Assembly (NCBI GenBank): GCA_024811115.1
Contig: JAKOGH010000261.1
Location: 186,001-250,000 of the forward strand
Source of the DNA: Terana coerulea
Lineage: Eukaryota; Basidiomycota; Agaricomycetes; Polyporales; Phanerochaetaceae
Direction of reading: 5' to 3'
Length of the DNA: 64,000 nt
In this document: positions 23,701 through 35,451 of the stretch, one piece after another
Numbering within the stretch: position 1 is the first letter of the stretch
How the letters are laid out: each line of letters opens with the position of its first letter
The notes under the pieces: generated by a model
What the model was told of the DNA's origin: nothing
The model's input: only the letters and a program-made list of their open reading frames with translations
Database searches by the model: none
Made by a program: the position numbers and the translations under genes

Positions 23701-24999
23701 AGGAGGCAGCGGTGGCGGTCGGCTGGGTCAAAACGTGGGGCGCGGCGAGGGGGACGGGGTTACGGGCGACTGGCACAAAGTGCTGTCATGGGCTGCGCGG
23801 GGGGAGGGGAAGGGCCAGACGGCGGATGATGCGGGGGGCTCATAAAGGCACGCAGGCCGGGACGGCGCACGGCGTGCATATTCGGGCACACAGGCAACAA
23901 CAAGAAGCCGCAACAGTTCCGCACCGCCGGGCGTGCGCGCGCGCGAACGCGACAGGCTGCCACTCAGGAGCGAGAGCCTCGCGAGCCTGGGCGGGCGCCC
24001 CCCTCGTGCGCGCGCGAGAATAGATTTACGCGGCCGCACGGGGCACGCTGCGCTCGTTACCGCCGATGCGCGCCGCGGTTGCCAGCCTGTGCTCGTCTGT
24101 CGAGAAACGCAATCTCGCTTCGGCTCCTCGGCGAGATCCAGGAAAGAGGGCACAGGCGGTGCTCAGGCTCCCCAGACGAGGCGTGCCCAGGGGAGTGGTA
24201 CTGCGGCTCCGAGGCTACGCTCGTCTGCCGTGTCCTCGCCCACGCCCCGTTGCGCCTGTCCCTGCCCCCTTGGTACATCCGCGGGGCCTGGGCTGGGAGC
24301 CGCAGCTGCCCGTGTACCGGCTTGGCGAGCGTCGCTGGACGCCAAAGCGACTGAGCCCGGTTTCCTGCCGGAGCCTGCCTCCGCAGCCCTGCTGAAACAT
24401 GAGCAGCTCACGTCCGATGAATTGTGGGAGGTTGGGATTGCGGGGGACAGGCCAAAGCGGACTGAGATCAGAAGGCAGGCCAAGGATAATTGAACGCCAC
24501 GGCCGGTCTCTGGGCGGTCCCTGAGAGAAAGGAAAGACAGGGTTCGCGGGGAGATCGTGCAGGGCACGCGGCCGGGCCCGGCGGCCCGGCTGCGTCGCGG
24601 GGTGCCTCGATCAAGTTCTGATCCTTCTGCGGGGGGCCTCGCATCCTACGTCACGAGGATGACAGCCCCGTGCGAAAATCCGCGAGCTCGCGCGAGAACG
24701 GCTGCCGCATTCGGCTCCCCCGTTCACGCGTTTAGGCTCGTCCCTCAACGCCACAATTTGTCCTCATCGGGCAGACGCCGTGGGCATGGATAAACCCTAA
24801 CCTCACCCGTCGCTGCCCCCGGTCGCCCTCGATCACCCGTTCGGTACCGAACCGCGGTGCCGAACGGGGCCTGCGCGCCAGCAGCCCGCTGCCGTCTGTG
24901 TGGCCAGGAACATGCCAGTGCTCGTCTCATTGCAGCCATGCGGTTCTGTACACATACGCACATCCTCTTCCCACCACCACCTCCCGCTTCCGCTGCCTC
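23701..24999. other. GC-rich intergenic region upstream of the APSES gene
   Basis: About 1.3 kb between the APSES promoter and the 3' end of ornithine decarboxylase. It is GC-rich, with open frames on both strands but no motif or splice structure that supports a protein. It probably holds upstream control sequence. Confidence 0.4.
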
Positions 25000-26605
25000 T
25001 CACGCGGCTCCGAGCCCACGCAGCACGTCGCGCACCGCTGCGCCGCCCGCCCCGCCGCCCGACGTGTACACGACGTTGCTCGTCTGGAAGCCGTTGAACT
25101 GCGACGCCGCGCAGATGGTGTACGCGCCCATGTTGTCGAACGCGAGCCAGTCCCCGACCTGCAGCGTCCGCGGCAGCTGCGTCACCGGGCACACCACGTC
25201 GATGGAGTCGCACGTCGGGCCCCAGACGCTGCTCGCGCACATGGGCACAGACGACGGAACGTGGAAGGAGCCGTTCAGGCAGAGCACGTACGGCTGGGGC
25301 GTCTGATGGTCGAACATGATGCAGTTGAAGGCGCCGTACACCCCATCATTAATGTAGTCTGTTGATACGTTGACGGCAGTCAGCAACCTTGTATCTCTCG
25401 GGGATCGAGATGGAACGGCAACGCACACATCACGCTTGGCTGCTCCGGGTCTATATCTTCCGAGTCCTGTCCAGCGCCCTCCAGCATGGGTGGAGCGCGA
25501 CGTGCAATGACATGGACCGCAAGACTGAACGCGCGGGCGACGTAGTACCTGCCGGGCTCCGCGATGATCCTGAGGTTGTCCCGCACGGGGAAATGCAAAT
25601 CAATGGCGTCCCTCAATTTGGCCGCCGCACGCTCGAAGGTGTTGTCCTCAAACCCGCCTCCGACGTCGAGTAAGGTAAAGTCGTAGCCGGCCGCCTTGCC
25701 CATGTCGAACGCCGGCGCGGGCGCGGGCGACGGCGTCGACGTACGCCGAGGTGTCGTAGCATCCGCTGCCCACATGGAAGCTGACACCGATGACGTTCAG
25801 GCCCAGCTCCCTCGCCTTGGCAAGCAACCCCGGCACCGTCGCGAGCGGGGCGCCGTACTTCAGGCCCAGGCGACACAGCGCCTTGGAATCGTCCGTCAAG
25901 ATGCGCACCACAAGCTTCGCGCCGGGATGGGCGCGCGCGATCTTGTACAGCTCGTCCGTGTTGTCAAAGGTCATCATGTCGACGCCCGCCTTGGCGGATT
26001 GGCGGACAAACGACGCGGCCTTGCACGGGTTTGCGAAGATCAGCCGCGCGGGCGCGACCCCCAGGGACAGCACCTGGGAGATTTCTCCGTTCGAAGCGCA
26101 ATCGAATCCCGTCCCGAGCGCTGACAGGAGGCGGAGAACGTACGGGTCCGGGTTGCATTTCACGGCTGGGCGGGTCATGAGTTTCACGTGCAGGGTCGCG
26201 GGTGGAGGCACTTACCGTAGAAAGGTTCGACTTCCGGGAGGGCACGCTTCCATCTCATATGCTGGTGGTACACGTAGGAAAGGTCTGCGACGTAGAAAGC
26301 TTTTTCCGCATCGGGCTCGCAATCAGCGGCCAGCTCGGCAGCCCTCATAACGCCGTTTCGAAGATGGGTATCGGGGTGTCCGTGACGAAGAGGGGTAACC
26401 CCGGAACGAGATACTCATCGCGAGGATCTGCCTGAGACGCGTTCTCGTGGGTATTGGGCACAGAAAGGAGGCGGTCGACGGCGTGGTTAAGTTTCTTGTC
26501 GTTGTAAGAAATAGAAAGCGAAGCAGTGACGGTGGGAGAGCAAGACAACATTTCAGAGTCGAAGCTGATAGGACGTGTCGCAGGGAGGATATCCACATGT
26601 GCCAT
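25000..26605 (-). CDS. SPE1: Ornithine decarboxylase
   Basis: Cytosolic PLP enzyme that makes putrescine from ornithine, the entry to polyamine synthesis. Exons 26216-26605, 25427-26165, 25000-25358; 495 residues. The start MAHVDILPATRPISF is preferred over an upstream in-frame ATG at 26725 because of its position just before conserved-looking sequence. PLP lysine in FYAVKCNPDP, spanning intron 1; glycine-rich phosphate loop LDVGGGFED; substrate region YYINDGVYGAFN, spanning intron 2; catalytic cysteine in VWGPTCDSID. The C terminus is short (DVLRGLGAA). One base is missing near 26347-26350 (after FETAL) and one G is extra near 25713 (before FDMGKAAGYDF). Both are needed for phase agreement at the introns. 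Confidence 0.92.
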
Positions 26606-27167
26606 CGTGTTTTCGCGGGTTTTTGGAGCGGGGGCGTCCGTCTCGAAATCTAAGTCTAGGTACGCGATGGGGAGAGCTGTCAGATGCCGACCCAGCAGGT
26701 GCGTTTTGGGTGTTGTACAGAGCAAGAAGCCGGGAGCCCGTGGTGAATGCGTTCGAGGTCTAAACCTGGATTACCGCGCCTACCGCCACGGTGGTCGACC
26801 GGGCGGGATAGGTGTCGGTAATGCGAGGTCTGCTTCAGTCGCGGTGGGTTCCTCGCTCCCTGTGCAGCGAGGAAAACGCTTGAAGGGCGAAGGGGGAGGA
26901 GTGGTAAGAGAAGATGGTGGGAGCGAGAAGCTGAAGAGTAATAGTGATAATCAATAAACGGCGAGCTTATTGAGTCCTGTCAGGGAGGTTCGCCTATCAC
27001 GAAGTCAGCGAATCATACTTGGAACAATACAAAACGAGGCTGCGTACCACGGACAGATGACCACCTGCAAAGATCGCGCGCATCGTCAGCCACCGTTCAA
27101 AACTTCGTCCGAGCTCGACGCGACTCACTCTCGGGTCAACAGACGAAGATCGTCGTTTCGCGCCTGG

Positions 27168-27407
27168 TCAGGAATTGTGGTAAATTGGCTCTGCCGTCGG
27201 ACTGGTTGAGTGCGACAACAGAGAGGTGGGTTGCTTGGTCTTCAAGAAGGGGCTGTCTGGGGAGCTCTGTGGCGGTTGGGATGTGCGTCGAGGGTCGCCG
27301 TCGTTGATCCCTTCAAATTTTCGGTTTCGCCGGTTCAGGACATCGATAGAAGGGTTGCCCACGTGCGCGCTCATTATGTCATAGGCGCTATCGAGTCTAG
27401 CCCTCAC
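27168..27407 (-). CDS. Possible small hypothetical gene or exon
   Basis: Open frame with a protein-like start (RARLDSAYDIMSAHVGN, then DVLNRRNRKFEG) and a Ser/Pro-rich end. It has no good ATG of its own. Upstream, an acceptor-like GATGTAG near 27450 could join it to a short exon, but I could not fix a donor in phase. It lies between ornithine decarboxylase and PTPA, both on the same strand. The family is not recognised. Confidence 0.25.
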   Translation of the reverse strand: MRARLDSAYDIMSAHVGNPSIDVLNRRNRKFEGINDGDPRRTSQPPQSSPDSPFLKTKQPTSLLSHSTSPTAEPIYHNS

Positions 27408-27598
27408 CCGCTCGTACCGTGCGCCGCACTGTACGGTGACGTCCTACATCGCCTGGAAATTGTAGACGGCCCCAAGATAGCGAGGTTTTCTGTATGCAGC
27501 GACCGAATTCATAACATAAAGATACTTTCTACCGATACATCGAAAAGAGGTTAAGTATATGCAATGCCAAAAGCCGCATGAATTCTTCATATCCGATT

Positions 27599-29241
27599 TC
27601 ATTGAGGTGGAGGCGGTGGCATGCCTCTGGACTGGGCAGCGGTAGGTCTACTGGCTTGAGAAGTGGGATAAGACATGGGCTGGAGGGTCGTGCTTGCAAG
27701 CGGTCCCAAGGGAAGAGCGCCGCCAACGAGAGGTCCGGCCTGTCGAAGGGCAGCTGCACCTCTTGGAGTAGCAAAGCCCGTGGGATGCATCTGTCCTACA
27801 GGGGTCTGGCGTGGTGCAACTGTGGGATGTCCTAGGCCCTGAAGTTGAAAAACAGAGGGGTCTGGAAGGCGACCAGACATGGACGCCGCGGCGGTGGGCA
27901 ATGCAGTCGGTGCCGAGGTCGTGGGGACGGCGGACGAGCGAGCGGGAGCTTGTGGCTCCTGTGCGGCGGGTGGACGGGGGTTCCATTCTACCAACCCACC
28001 CAGTGGGAGATGCTGGACGACCACCCGCTTGCCCAGGACCTCAGCCTGAGAGCGGAGCTCAGCATCATGGCGCAATCCCAGGGGTGACGCGGACGCCTTA
28101 CCTCATACATCTTGAACAGGCCCGAGTTAACCTTGGACCAGTGTTGCACATTGGCCGCGACGCTGTACAGCTGGGAAGAGTGCTCGTGGAAGGGGCCCTG
28201 CTTCACCTCACGGATTCGCGAAATCGATAGAAAGTACAGGTTCGTGGGGGGCAAGGGCGGGTGAAGGACGGCGTTCACTGGTATCTCACTCTGATCTGGT
28301 AGGAGATGGTTGAGCGCACACTGCGCCGTTAAACTCAATCCCTTTCTGATAGCAAAACTGACCGCTCACCTCGCAGCTGGGCACTCCCAAAGATGTAGGT
28401 CAGGAAGGTGTAGTCGTCGAGACCCCAAACACCGTGGCTGCCGGCTGGCTCAAGCTTGTAGATGTCCTGGAGTCTCCAACAGAGGCGGAGGTACCGCACA
28501 AATACGGTTAGCACTATCGCGCGTTCCGTGTTCGGCTCTGCTTCAAAGAAGCGGATAAGAGTCAAACACAAAAGGAACAGGGCGAAGGACGTCTCGTGGC
28601 CGGTCCCATAGTCCATCCGGGTGAACGAGCCAAAGGACGCCAACAAGTACGGGAGGACCTGAGGGATGGCGGCATGAAGTTGTGGCGGCAGGAGCGAAGA
28701 CAGTAGCGATTCGCTCTCCTGCAAGACATTACGCTAGCACGCAAAGACATCAGAAGGGGTAAATTAACTCACATCCTCAAGTCGCTTGCCCCACGCGCGG
28801 AACGCGAGGTTACCAAAGCGTTGCGGTGTTGGCTGGGGCGGGATCTCGTCGATCCAGCGGTCTAATGTGTCGAGCAGATGCAGGGCCGCATCCACCGCCT
28901 GCTCCGCGGAGTATGAGGAGCATGCATCCGGTTAATTCTGTGCACACTTACTGGATGAGGTGTCGGGACCGACCATGGGAGAAAATGGCCTACGACGGCT
29001 TCGCTCAACCGTCGCAAGAACAGCCCGTAGTCTTGGTACCCGACGGTTTCTCGCCAGGCCTCGACGTCCTCATCGGTCTTGATTGTTTGCGCTGGGAGCG
29101 GCAGATCAGGGATAGCGCTCGGCTCTGGATCTGCCTGAGTAGCCGTAATGCACCATGCTCTGCTGTCATGGGTGCCTAGGAGACCTACCCGGGCGATTGA
29201 CAAGTGTGAACGGAGAGGGGCCTTCTAGCCAGAACAGACAT
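27599..29241 (-). CDS. Serine/threonine phosphatase 2A activator (PTPA)
   Basis: PTPA is a peptidyl-prolyl isomerase-like chaperone that activates PP2A catalytic subunits (Rrd1/Rrd2 in yeast). Exons: start exon uncertain (29189-29241), 28952-29134, 28773-28901, 28370-28718, 28102-28295, 27599-28045; about 451 residues. Family motifs: TDEDVEAWRETVGYQDY, TPQRFGNLAFRAWG, TRMDYGTGHETSF, GVWGLDDYTFLTYIFGSAQL and SGLFKMYEAEVLGKRVVVQH. After the domain comes a Pro/Ala/Gln-rich tail of about 130 residues ending in a proline run. Exons 2-6 are phase-consistent. The first exon (MSVLARRPL) is off by one base, or the true first exon is only MS with a longer intron. Confidence 0.88.
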
Positions 29242-29631
29242 TCGCCTACCGGTGGACGCTACACGTAAATGTTGTGATTTATTGATTTCGGATCGTTGGT
29301 ATCCTTTAGCCTTTCTCAACGGTAACGAGGTCAGAAAACGGTTCCACGGCCGGAAGGGCTCACTCGTTCAACGTCCACAGAGAAAGTTCCAAGTTCACAT
29401 GTCCTGGTTGGGAACGGTCACCTTCGCGCGTGGAGCATCCCAAGATGGAAGGTGCACGTGCCGATGGAACTCATCAACGTGTTTCCAGCTCCGCCACCCG
29501 CCGCGTCTGTCCAAATGAACGTGGACGCGTTTTCGAATCCCGCCCTCACTCTCACCGTCCAATTCGCAGAATTTTTACCATATTTCGGCCCGACTGTTCA
29601 GAACATACGAGTGTGAAAGAAGAACAATCAA

Positions 29632-32600
29632 ATGGCCACGTACGACGACTGGAACAAGATAGAGGACGAAGACGACGAGGAACTGCAGGATGCTTCGGTA
29701 CGCCGCAATTTGTTGGTCTGGCGACGGCCACATTGACCTCCATGTGTAGTGGTTCGACGGAAAGCGAGATGTTATTCTGTTTGCGATAGACTGCTCAGAG
29801 TCCATGCTCGAGCCATACGACGATCCCATCTATGAAGATGTGAAAACATGCCACCTACTGAATGCCCTCGAGGCGGCTGTGCAGATTCAAAAGAGAAAGG
29901 TTATTGTAGGCCCGAACGATGCCGTAGGAATCATGCTATTCAATACGGTCGGTTGGATCTTAGCCTCCAGACATGCCACATGCTCACGAGAGAACTCCGT
30001 AGACCCGCAGGAACGAAGGATCCGGCCAAGGGTCAGAGATCAAGAAGGGCAACTTTGTCTTTCAGCCCATTTCGACGATCAGTGCTCCAAAGGTGCAGGA
30101 GCTTATCCAACTCGTCGACAGTGAGTCCCATGCCCGCTCGCCATATGGCTTTTGCTCAACGGTTTGTCATGGTGCAGCCGCCAGACAGGATCCAGACTGC
30201 CTCAGGGAGACGTTCCCGCCGATGGAAGAGAGCAGGGTCCCGATGGGAGACGTGTTCACAAGCTGCAATTGGATCATGCGAGATGGGTATGGAGACTACG
30301 CGTGCAACCATCTTGTTAGTTTCCTGACCGCCTGGAATATCGCAGAGCTCCGAAGACTGCGACGAAGCGGGTGTTTCTGATCACTAATGAGGCCAACCCC
30401 CACGATGGTCAGGGCAAGGAGCGTCTCCTAACTGCAGCACGCACCACAGTCATCGTATGCTTCACTCCCGTGCTATTCTTATGGCTGCTCTAATTAGCCA
30501 TTAGGATCTGACACAAGCGGGTACCGTCGTTGAGCCTTTCTTCATCAGCACACAGGATAAGCCCTTCGATACATCCAAGTTCTACTCCGTGAGTTTCTGG
30601 GCACCTAATTCCGTACTACCCTGACTATATCTGAGCAACTAACTATCTTTAGTCTGTCCTGTTGCCGACGAATCTCACGGACGATGATGAGGAAGATGGC
30701 GGGGTCCTGCCTGAATCTATCTCGATCATCCGCATCGAGGACTTGCTGGCGCAAATGCGGTTCCGCGAGGTCCCGAAACGTGCGCTGTTCAGCGTGCCGT
30801 TCGAGCTGGCCGAAAACTTCGTGATCGGTGTGAAAGGGTGTGTCCACCGTCGGTCCCGAGCCGTTCGCGACCAACTGAACATCTGTTGCACACCAGGTAC
30901 GGGCTCGTAACCGAGCAGAAGAAGGGTGCTTACAAGTACTTCGTTGATATGGGGGACCGGATGGAGGTCGCTGAGCCCCGGACCGCGTACACCACGCAGG
31001 TGTGTACGGCCGGCGCGGGCAGAGCGCGGTTGGAGCGACATCTGACAGCAGAGCGCAGAGCGAGAAAGAGATTGATCGATCAAAGATTGTGTACGGCATG
31101 GGCCTCGGAGAAGTCGTCGGAGGGGACAAGACTGAGGACCGCATAGACGAGCAAGGTGGTGTGACCAGGGTCACAGCCGCCAGCAGTCGAGTACGTGCCA
31201 GCCGCTGCATGCTGCTCAGAATTCTCGACGTTGAGCACGATAATCCTAGGTCTTTTTACTGCAGATGAGGTCAAGTCGTTCCGGACCCTTGGATTGGAAC
31301 CGAGTGCGTGCTCCAACTGGTCATCTGCTCCAAACCATACTGACGAATGACCCGCAGAAATCAAACTGCTAGGATTCAAGGGGCGCACCGATCTATCGTT
31401 CGAGGACAATGTCAAGCATTCTTACTTCATCTATCCAGATGAGATGGTGCGGTACCCACCACCCTCACCAAAATAGCCTTGCTCATTCATTCCTTTCATT
31501 CTGCCATTCATAGACTTATTCTGGGAGCAAGAGAACGTTCAGCGCTCTCCTCCAGACAATGATCAAGAAGAAGCGCATAGGTCTGGCTTTGGCTTTGACC
31601 AGACGGAACTCCTCTCCCGTCTTTTGCGCTCTCCTCCCTCAGGTACGAAACTCTGTGCCTCCGCTCTCCATTAGGTTCATTCACGCCGCTGATTGATCTC
31701 GTCTTCGTTCTCACCTGACGATAGGCGGAGAAATCGGACGAGAGCGGCTGGAACGAGCCCTCTGGCTTCCACCTCATTCCCTTGCCATATGCTGATGATA
31801 TGCGAGCCGCGCCTGACCAGGTCTCCACCGCCGCACGAGGCAAGTACCCCCTCCGCTTGGGATTAAGATTCATTCTTACGGTGGAAACGGTCGCAAACTC
31901 GTGGGCTTGCGCTTATCGTCCTTTTTAGCCTCGGATGAGCTGCGAGACGCGGCTAAACCGTTTATCGACAAGCTCACCATCAAGACAGGGTACCCACCAG
32001 ACTCGTATCCCAACCCAGGTGAGTGCGCCGGCCACGCCGGCCACCTGCAAGCGTTTCGGTCCCGATAACCTTTGCGCTCTCACAGCGCTGGAGTTCCACA
32101 ATGCCCAGCTGGAAGCCAGCGCCTTCCGCGAGGAATTCGACCCTGAGACGTTCGAGGATCTGACGTTGCCCAAGTATGATCTGATTCACAAGGTAGGTTC
32201 GAAATCGTGTTCTGATACGAGAGCTGGCATAACACGCCTTGATTTCCATCTCTTGCTCTCATTTCGCCCATTGCCAATTCTCGGTGACGTGGGTAGAAAA
32301 TTGGGCCCATGATGAAGGAGTGGAAGGAGGAACTGTTGAAAGACGAATCGGCTAGTCTTGTCGTCGAGCCTCCCGCTGGGACAAAGCGGAAATATGTGCG
32401 TTCCTCCCCTATCTTGATCGGTCTCGCAGTATTGCTGACTTCCATCCTCTATCGTAGGATATTGTCGTTAGTGAGCTAGAAATCAGGAAGATGCACAATA
32501 ACGGCCAACTAGATAAGGTGAGCACGACTCCGTCGGTATAACTGTACACCATGACTAGCTGTATGTGCATGCTCAACTCTATTCATTACTGCGTAGCTTC

Positions 32601-32850
32601 GTGTCGACCAACTAAAGGTGAGTTCACATATCTTGGTTTCCTGGGATGTCGGTCTGCGCATGTCTGCCGGAATATGGCCGGTAGTCATGCGCAAGGGAAA
32701 ATGGATGGCTACTCAATGCAAAGCTGATGCCGTGATGTGCTCGTGTCTTCCCGCTGGCAGGAGTTCCTCAAGAGCAAGAGCGAGAGCGTTTCTGGGAAGA
32801 AAGCGGAACTCATTGACCGTGTCACTCAATGGATGGATACCCACAACTGA
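29632..32850 (+). CDS. KU70: Ku70, DNA end-binding subunit for non-homologous end joining
   Basis: Ku70 with Ku80 rings broken DNA ends in the nucleus and also acts at telomeres. Nineteen exons: 29632-29697, 29750-29947, 30003-30120, 30178-30286, 30346-30454, 30505-30588, 30653-30837, 30897-30999, 31059-31155, 31250-31303, 31358-31446, 31514-31642, 31725-31839, 31929-32018, 32086-32192, 32297-32395, 32458-32517, 32597-32617, 32761-32850; 640 residues, the usual length. Order: acidic N terminus, vWA domain (RDVILFAIDCSESM; GDVFTSCNWIMRDG), Ku core (ELAENFVI; IKLLGFKGRTDLSFED; HSYFIYPDEM), C-terminal arm (YPPDSYPNPALEFHNAQLEA), SAP DNA-binding motif (LRVDQLKEFLKSK). The exon 9 donor is ambiguous (31156 or 31191; the latter needs one extra T at 31252-31256). 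Confidence 0.93.
31840..31928 (+). other. GC-AG intron in KU70
   Basis: Intron 13 begins GCAAGT after CGAG and ends TTTTTAG. Phase 1 joins ...STAAR to ASDELRDAAK exactly. No GT donor nearby keeps the frame. GC-AG introns are a known minor class with a strong +3 to +6 match, as here. Confidence 0.7.
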
Positions 32851-33691
32851 ACCATATCGGGCTCCGACGCGTCGCTGAATTTCGATATCATCGTCAAACC
32901 CTTGTTGGCTCTCATGGGACTCGAGAAGTCGTTCCTGGAATGCTGCCACCGGCCCAGCTTGGTTCAAGTTTCCCTGGGCCCTTCCTCAATCTACCTTCGC
33001 GTTCTCTGGCTTGGAGAAGCTAGACCATACCCAGTTATATTGTCTGGACGATGTCATTCATGATCTTCCACCTCGCTCTCATCTGTCCTATTCATTCTCC
33101 AATGTATTATTGTCGCGAAGCAGCCCTAGGCACGAACACTAGACCTGATTGGCGACCCAGCCGAGCGTTGCGGGATGACATAGAAATGGACTGCGAGCGT
33201 GGCAGTCATGTGTACTTTTCAGCCCATATGCACAGGTCCGCTTTGTCGTGAGTATGTTCGCCTCTGCCGGTGAGAGCCCAGCCGTGCAGCCCGGACGGTG
33301 AACGGCGGTGGCACTGCATCGTAAAACACAAGTATGTGATCCAAATTCACCGCAAATGGTTGACTTTCATTTTGGCTTTGCTCGTGACCGGTTATATCTG
33401 TCCTAGCCCAATGTGCCACACATGCAGCCGCTGAGATCGGTGCGCCCAACTACGTTACTTACCACGATAGTCTCCGGCTATAGTCCGGTCACTATTGCTT
33501 AGCGATAGACGCTTCTCGGCTTATCAGATAACGGTTTGACCCGAATTGCGCAATCAATACCAGGATCTCGCTGCTTACTGGCCATGGCGCATACAACGAC
33601 CTCGGGCTTGCAAAGCTGAGCCTGCCTCTCACCGCCTCCCTCCCACCTCCTCCACACTCTCGACGACACCACCACGACCCCCACAGCCGAC
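32851..33691. other. Intergenic stretch, no gene seen
   Basis: About 840 bases between KU70 and the glutaredoxin gene, both on the plus strand. No supported coding frame. It should include the KU70 terminator and the glutaredoxin promoter. Confidence 0.45.
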
Positions 33692-34504
33692 ATGTCGAAT
33701 TTCTACGAAGTTACCTCGCCGGAGCATTTCCAGTCGTTGCTCGGAGCGGACCTCACTCGCGTGTCGCTCATTAATTTCTGGGCATCATGGGCGGAGCCTT
33801 GCAAGCAGATGAACGAAGTTGTGATAGAGCTATCAAAGAAGTATCCCCAGCTGCTAGTGCTTCAGGTACGTTGGCGAACTTCTCCGCACAGTGGACTGCT
33901 TACAAGCGTGCACTGTAGGTGGATGCTGAAGCACAGGCAGACATCTCGGAGTCGTTCGAGATCGAGGCCGTTCCTTCGTTCATTGTTCTTCAGGTAAGCT
34001 AGCCACAATTCGCGCACATTATTCGTTACCTGAACATTACACCAGGGCCACACCCTTCTCGGACGGATATCAGGCGCCGATGCCTCTGCTTTGACCGAAG
34101 CCGTGGCGAAGCATGCCCGCGCGCCGTCGTCTGTTAACCCTCAGTCATTCACCGACAAGGCACCTGCGGCGCCTTCGGACACGGAGAAGAGCGAGTCGTC
34201 TCAGGAGCTGAACCAGCGCTGCGTGGACCTGATGCACAAAGACCGGGTCGTGCTGTTCATGAAGGGCAACCCGGACGCCCCGCGCTGCGGGTTCTCGCGC
34301 AAGATTGTCGGGCTGCTCAAGGACCAGGAGGTGCCGTTCGGGCACTTCGACATCCTCTCGGATGAGGCGGTCCGGCAGCAGCTCAAGGTCGTCAACAACT
34401 GGCCGACGTTCCCTCAGCTCATCATCAACGGGGAATTCGTCGGTGGTCTGGACATCGTGCAGGAGATGGTGGAGAATGGCGAGTTGAAGGAGTTGCTCGA
34501 GTGA
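33692..34504 (+). CDS. GRX4: Monothiol glutaredoxin, Grx3/Grx4 (PICOT) type
   Basis: Cytosolic/nuclear Fe-S cluster-binding glutaredoxin used in iron sensing and cluster delivery. Exons 33692-33865, 33919-33993, 34046-34504; 235 residues, all in phase. Residues 1-~105 are a thioredoxin-like domain with the site WASWAEPCKQM (single active cysteine) and VPSFIVLQGHTLLGRISGAD. After a Ser/Pro linker, the glutaredoxin domain has KGNPDAPRCGFSRKIVGLL, with the CGFS cysteine that coordinates [2Fe-2S] with glutathione. Then NNWPTFPQLIINGEFVGGLD with the TFPQ cis-proline loop. One Trx plus one Grx domain is the usual fungal layout. Sequence is intact. Confidence 0.93.
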
Positions 34505-34798
34505 GGGCTCTCGAAAACTATGTATAGCTCTTACCCTTTTGTAGAAGTCTTGGTTTGTTTGTTCCCCGTGTATTTCCGTGATGCGACAGTAATTTGATGT
34601 CTCGTATTTTGTTCTGGACATATCTTCAGGCACTGTGGATCGGAATATTAACAGTTATCCGGGTTCATCGTGCACGGTGTACAGGCGCTCCGGCCTGTAT
34701 TAAATTAATTGAGTGGAGTAATTGGCCAAAGTGCGACGCCACAAACTTCGTCACTAATTAGCATGTTTCCTCAAGATGATTTCATAGCAACTCTGACG
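34505..34798. other. Short intergenic stretch
   Basis: About 295 bases between the glutaredoxin stop and the TATA element of the next gene. No gene seen. Confidence 0.4.
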
Positions 34799-34806
34799 TA
34801 TAAAAG
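34799..34806 (+). promoter_or_regulatory. TATA box of the Tudor-like gene
   Basis: TATAAAAG, 55 nt upstream of the ATG at 34861, in an AT-rich stretch. It is a close consensus match at a plausible distance. Confidence 0.55.
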
Positions 34807-34860
34807 CTACTTACATGGCTCTTTCCCTGCAGTGCAGTACACCATCTCACCTTTATTGCA

Positions 34861-35269
34861 ATGTCGGTAAGTCGAATCCATTCTAAGCATTTCTTACTTA
34901 CTCATGTTCATTGACAGGACATCACAGGCAAAGACGGTCAACCCATCGAGGTAGGAGACAGAGTCGAGACGCGTTTCCGCGGCGGCAAGCGTGAAGGCGA
35001 GGTATGTCTCGCCGTACGCAGATAGCTCGGGACTTTCGCTAATCACCTGAACGAATACACATGGCAGGTAGAGGCAATTGTTACTACACATGAGGAAGCC
35101 AATGAGGCGGACCTTGGTGTTGATGTCAAAAATCCGCCGAAAGTACGCCCCCTCTCGAGCGTTTTATCGTCGTCTTACGCAAGCCGTCACGGTATAGGTC
35201 GTATTCTCGGATCAACACGGCCATAAAGTTTTGCTTAACCCTGGGACACTGTCGCACGGAAAAGACTAA
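34861..35269 (+). CDS. Hypervirulence-associated-protein-type Tudor domain protein
   Basis: Four exons, 34861-34866, 34918-35001, 35068-35142, 35198-35269; 78 residues, all phase 0. The first exon is only two codons (MS). The protein is essentially one small beta-barrel: VGDRVETRFRGGKREGEVEAI, then VDVKNPPKVVFSDQHGHKVLLNPGTL. This matches the short domain known as HVA1/Tudor (DUF2945). The domain was named after a gene whose loss raised virulence in a yeast pathogen; its biochemical role is not settled. A clear TATA box and short introns suggest a well-expressed small gene. It is intact and sits 360 bases downstream of the glutaredoxin gene on the same strand. Confidence 0.75.
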
Positions 35270-35451
35270 TAAGCAATGAGATTGTATAGACATATGATAG
35301 ACTTAGTATGCGTGTAAGTTAATTCTAGAAACTTGCGCTGAACCGTTCTACACTGGTACACCCGTCTCAAGTCCAACCTCTCCACTGCATCTGCCAACAA
35401 GATGAGCAACTAGTGGTCGCGGGCTCAAACTAGGAAAGCTCGGTTCAAATA

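Noticed and set aside
30605..31210. Minus-strand frame of 201 residues
   Set aside because: Fully antisense to KU70 exons 7-9; the Ku core motifs fix the plus strand as coding.
33508..33522. CGCTTCTCGGC, identical to part of the U2 snRNA 5' end
   Set aside because: The match is only about 11 bases and the following U2 sequence (branch-site recognition and Sm site) is absent.
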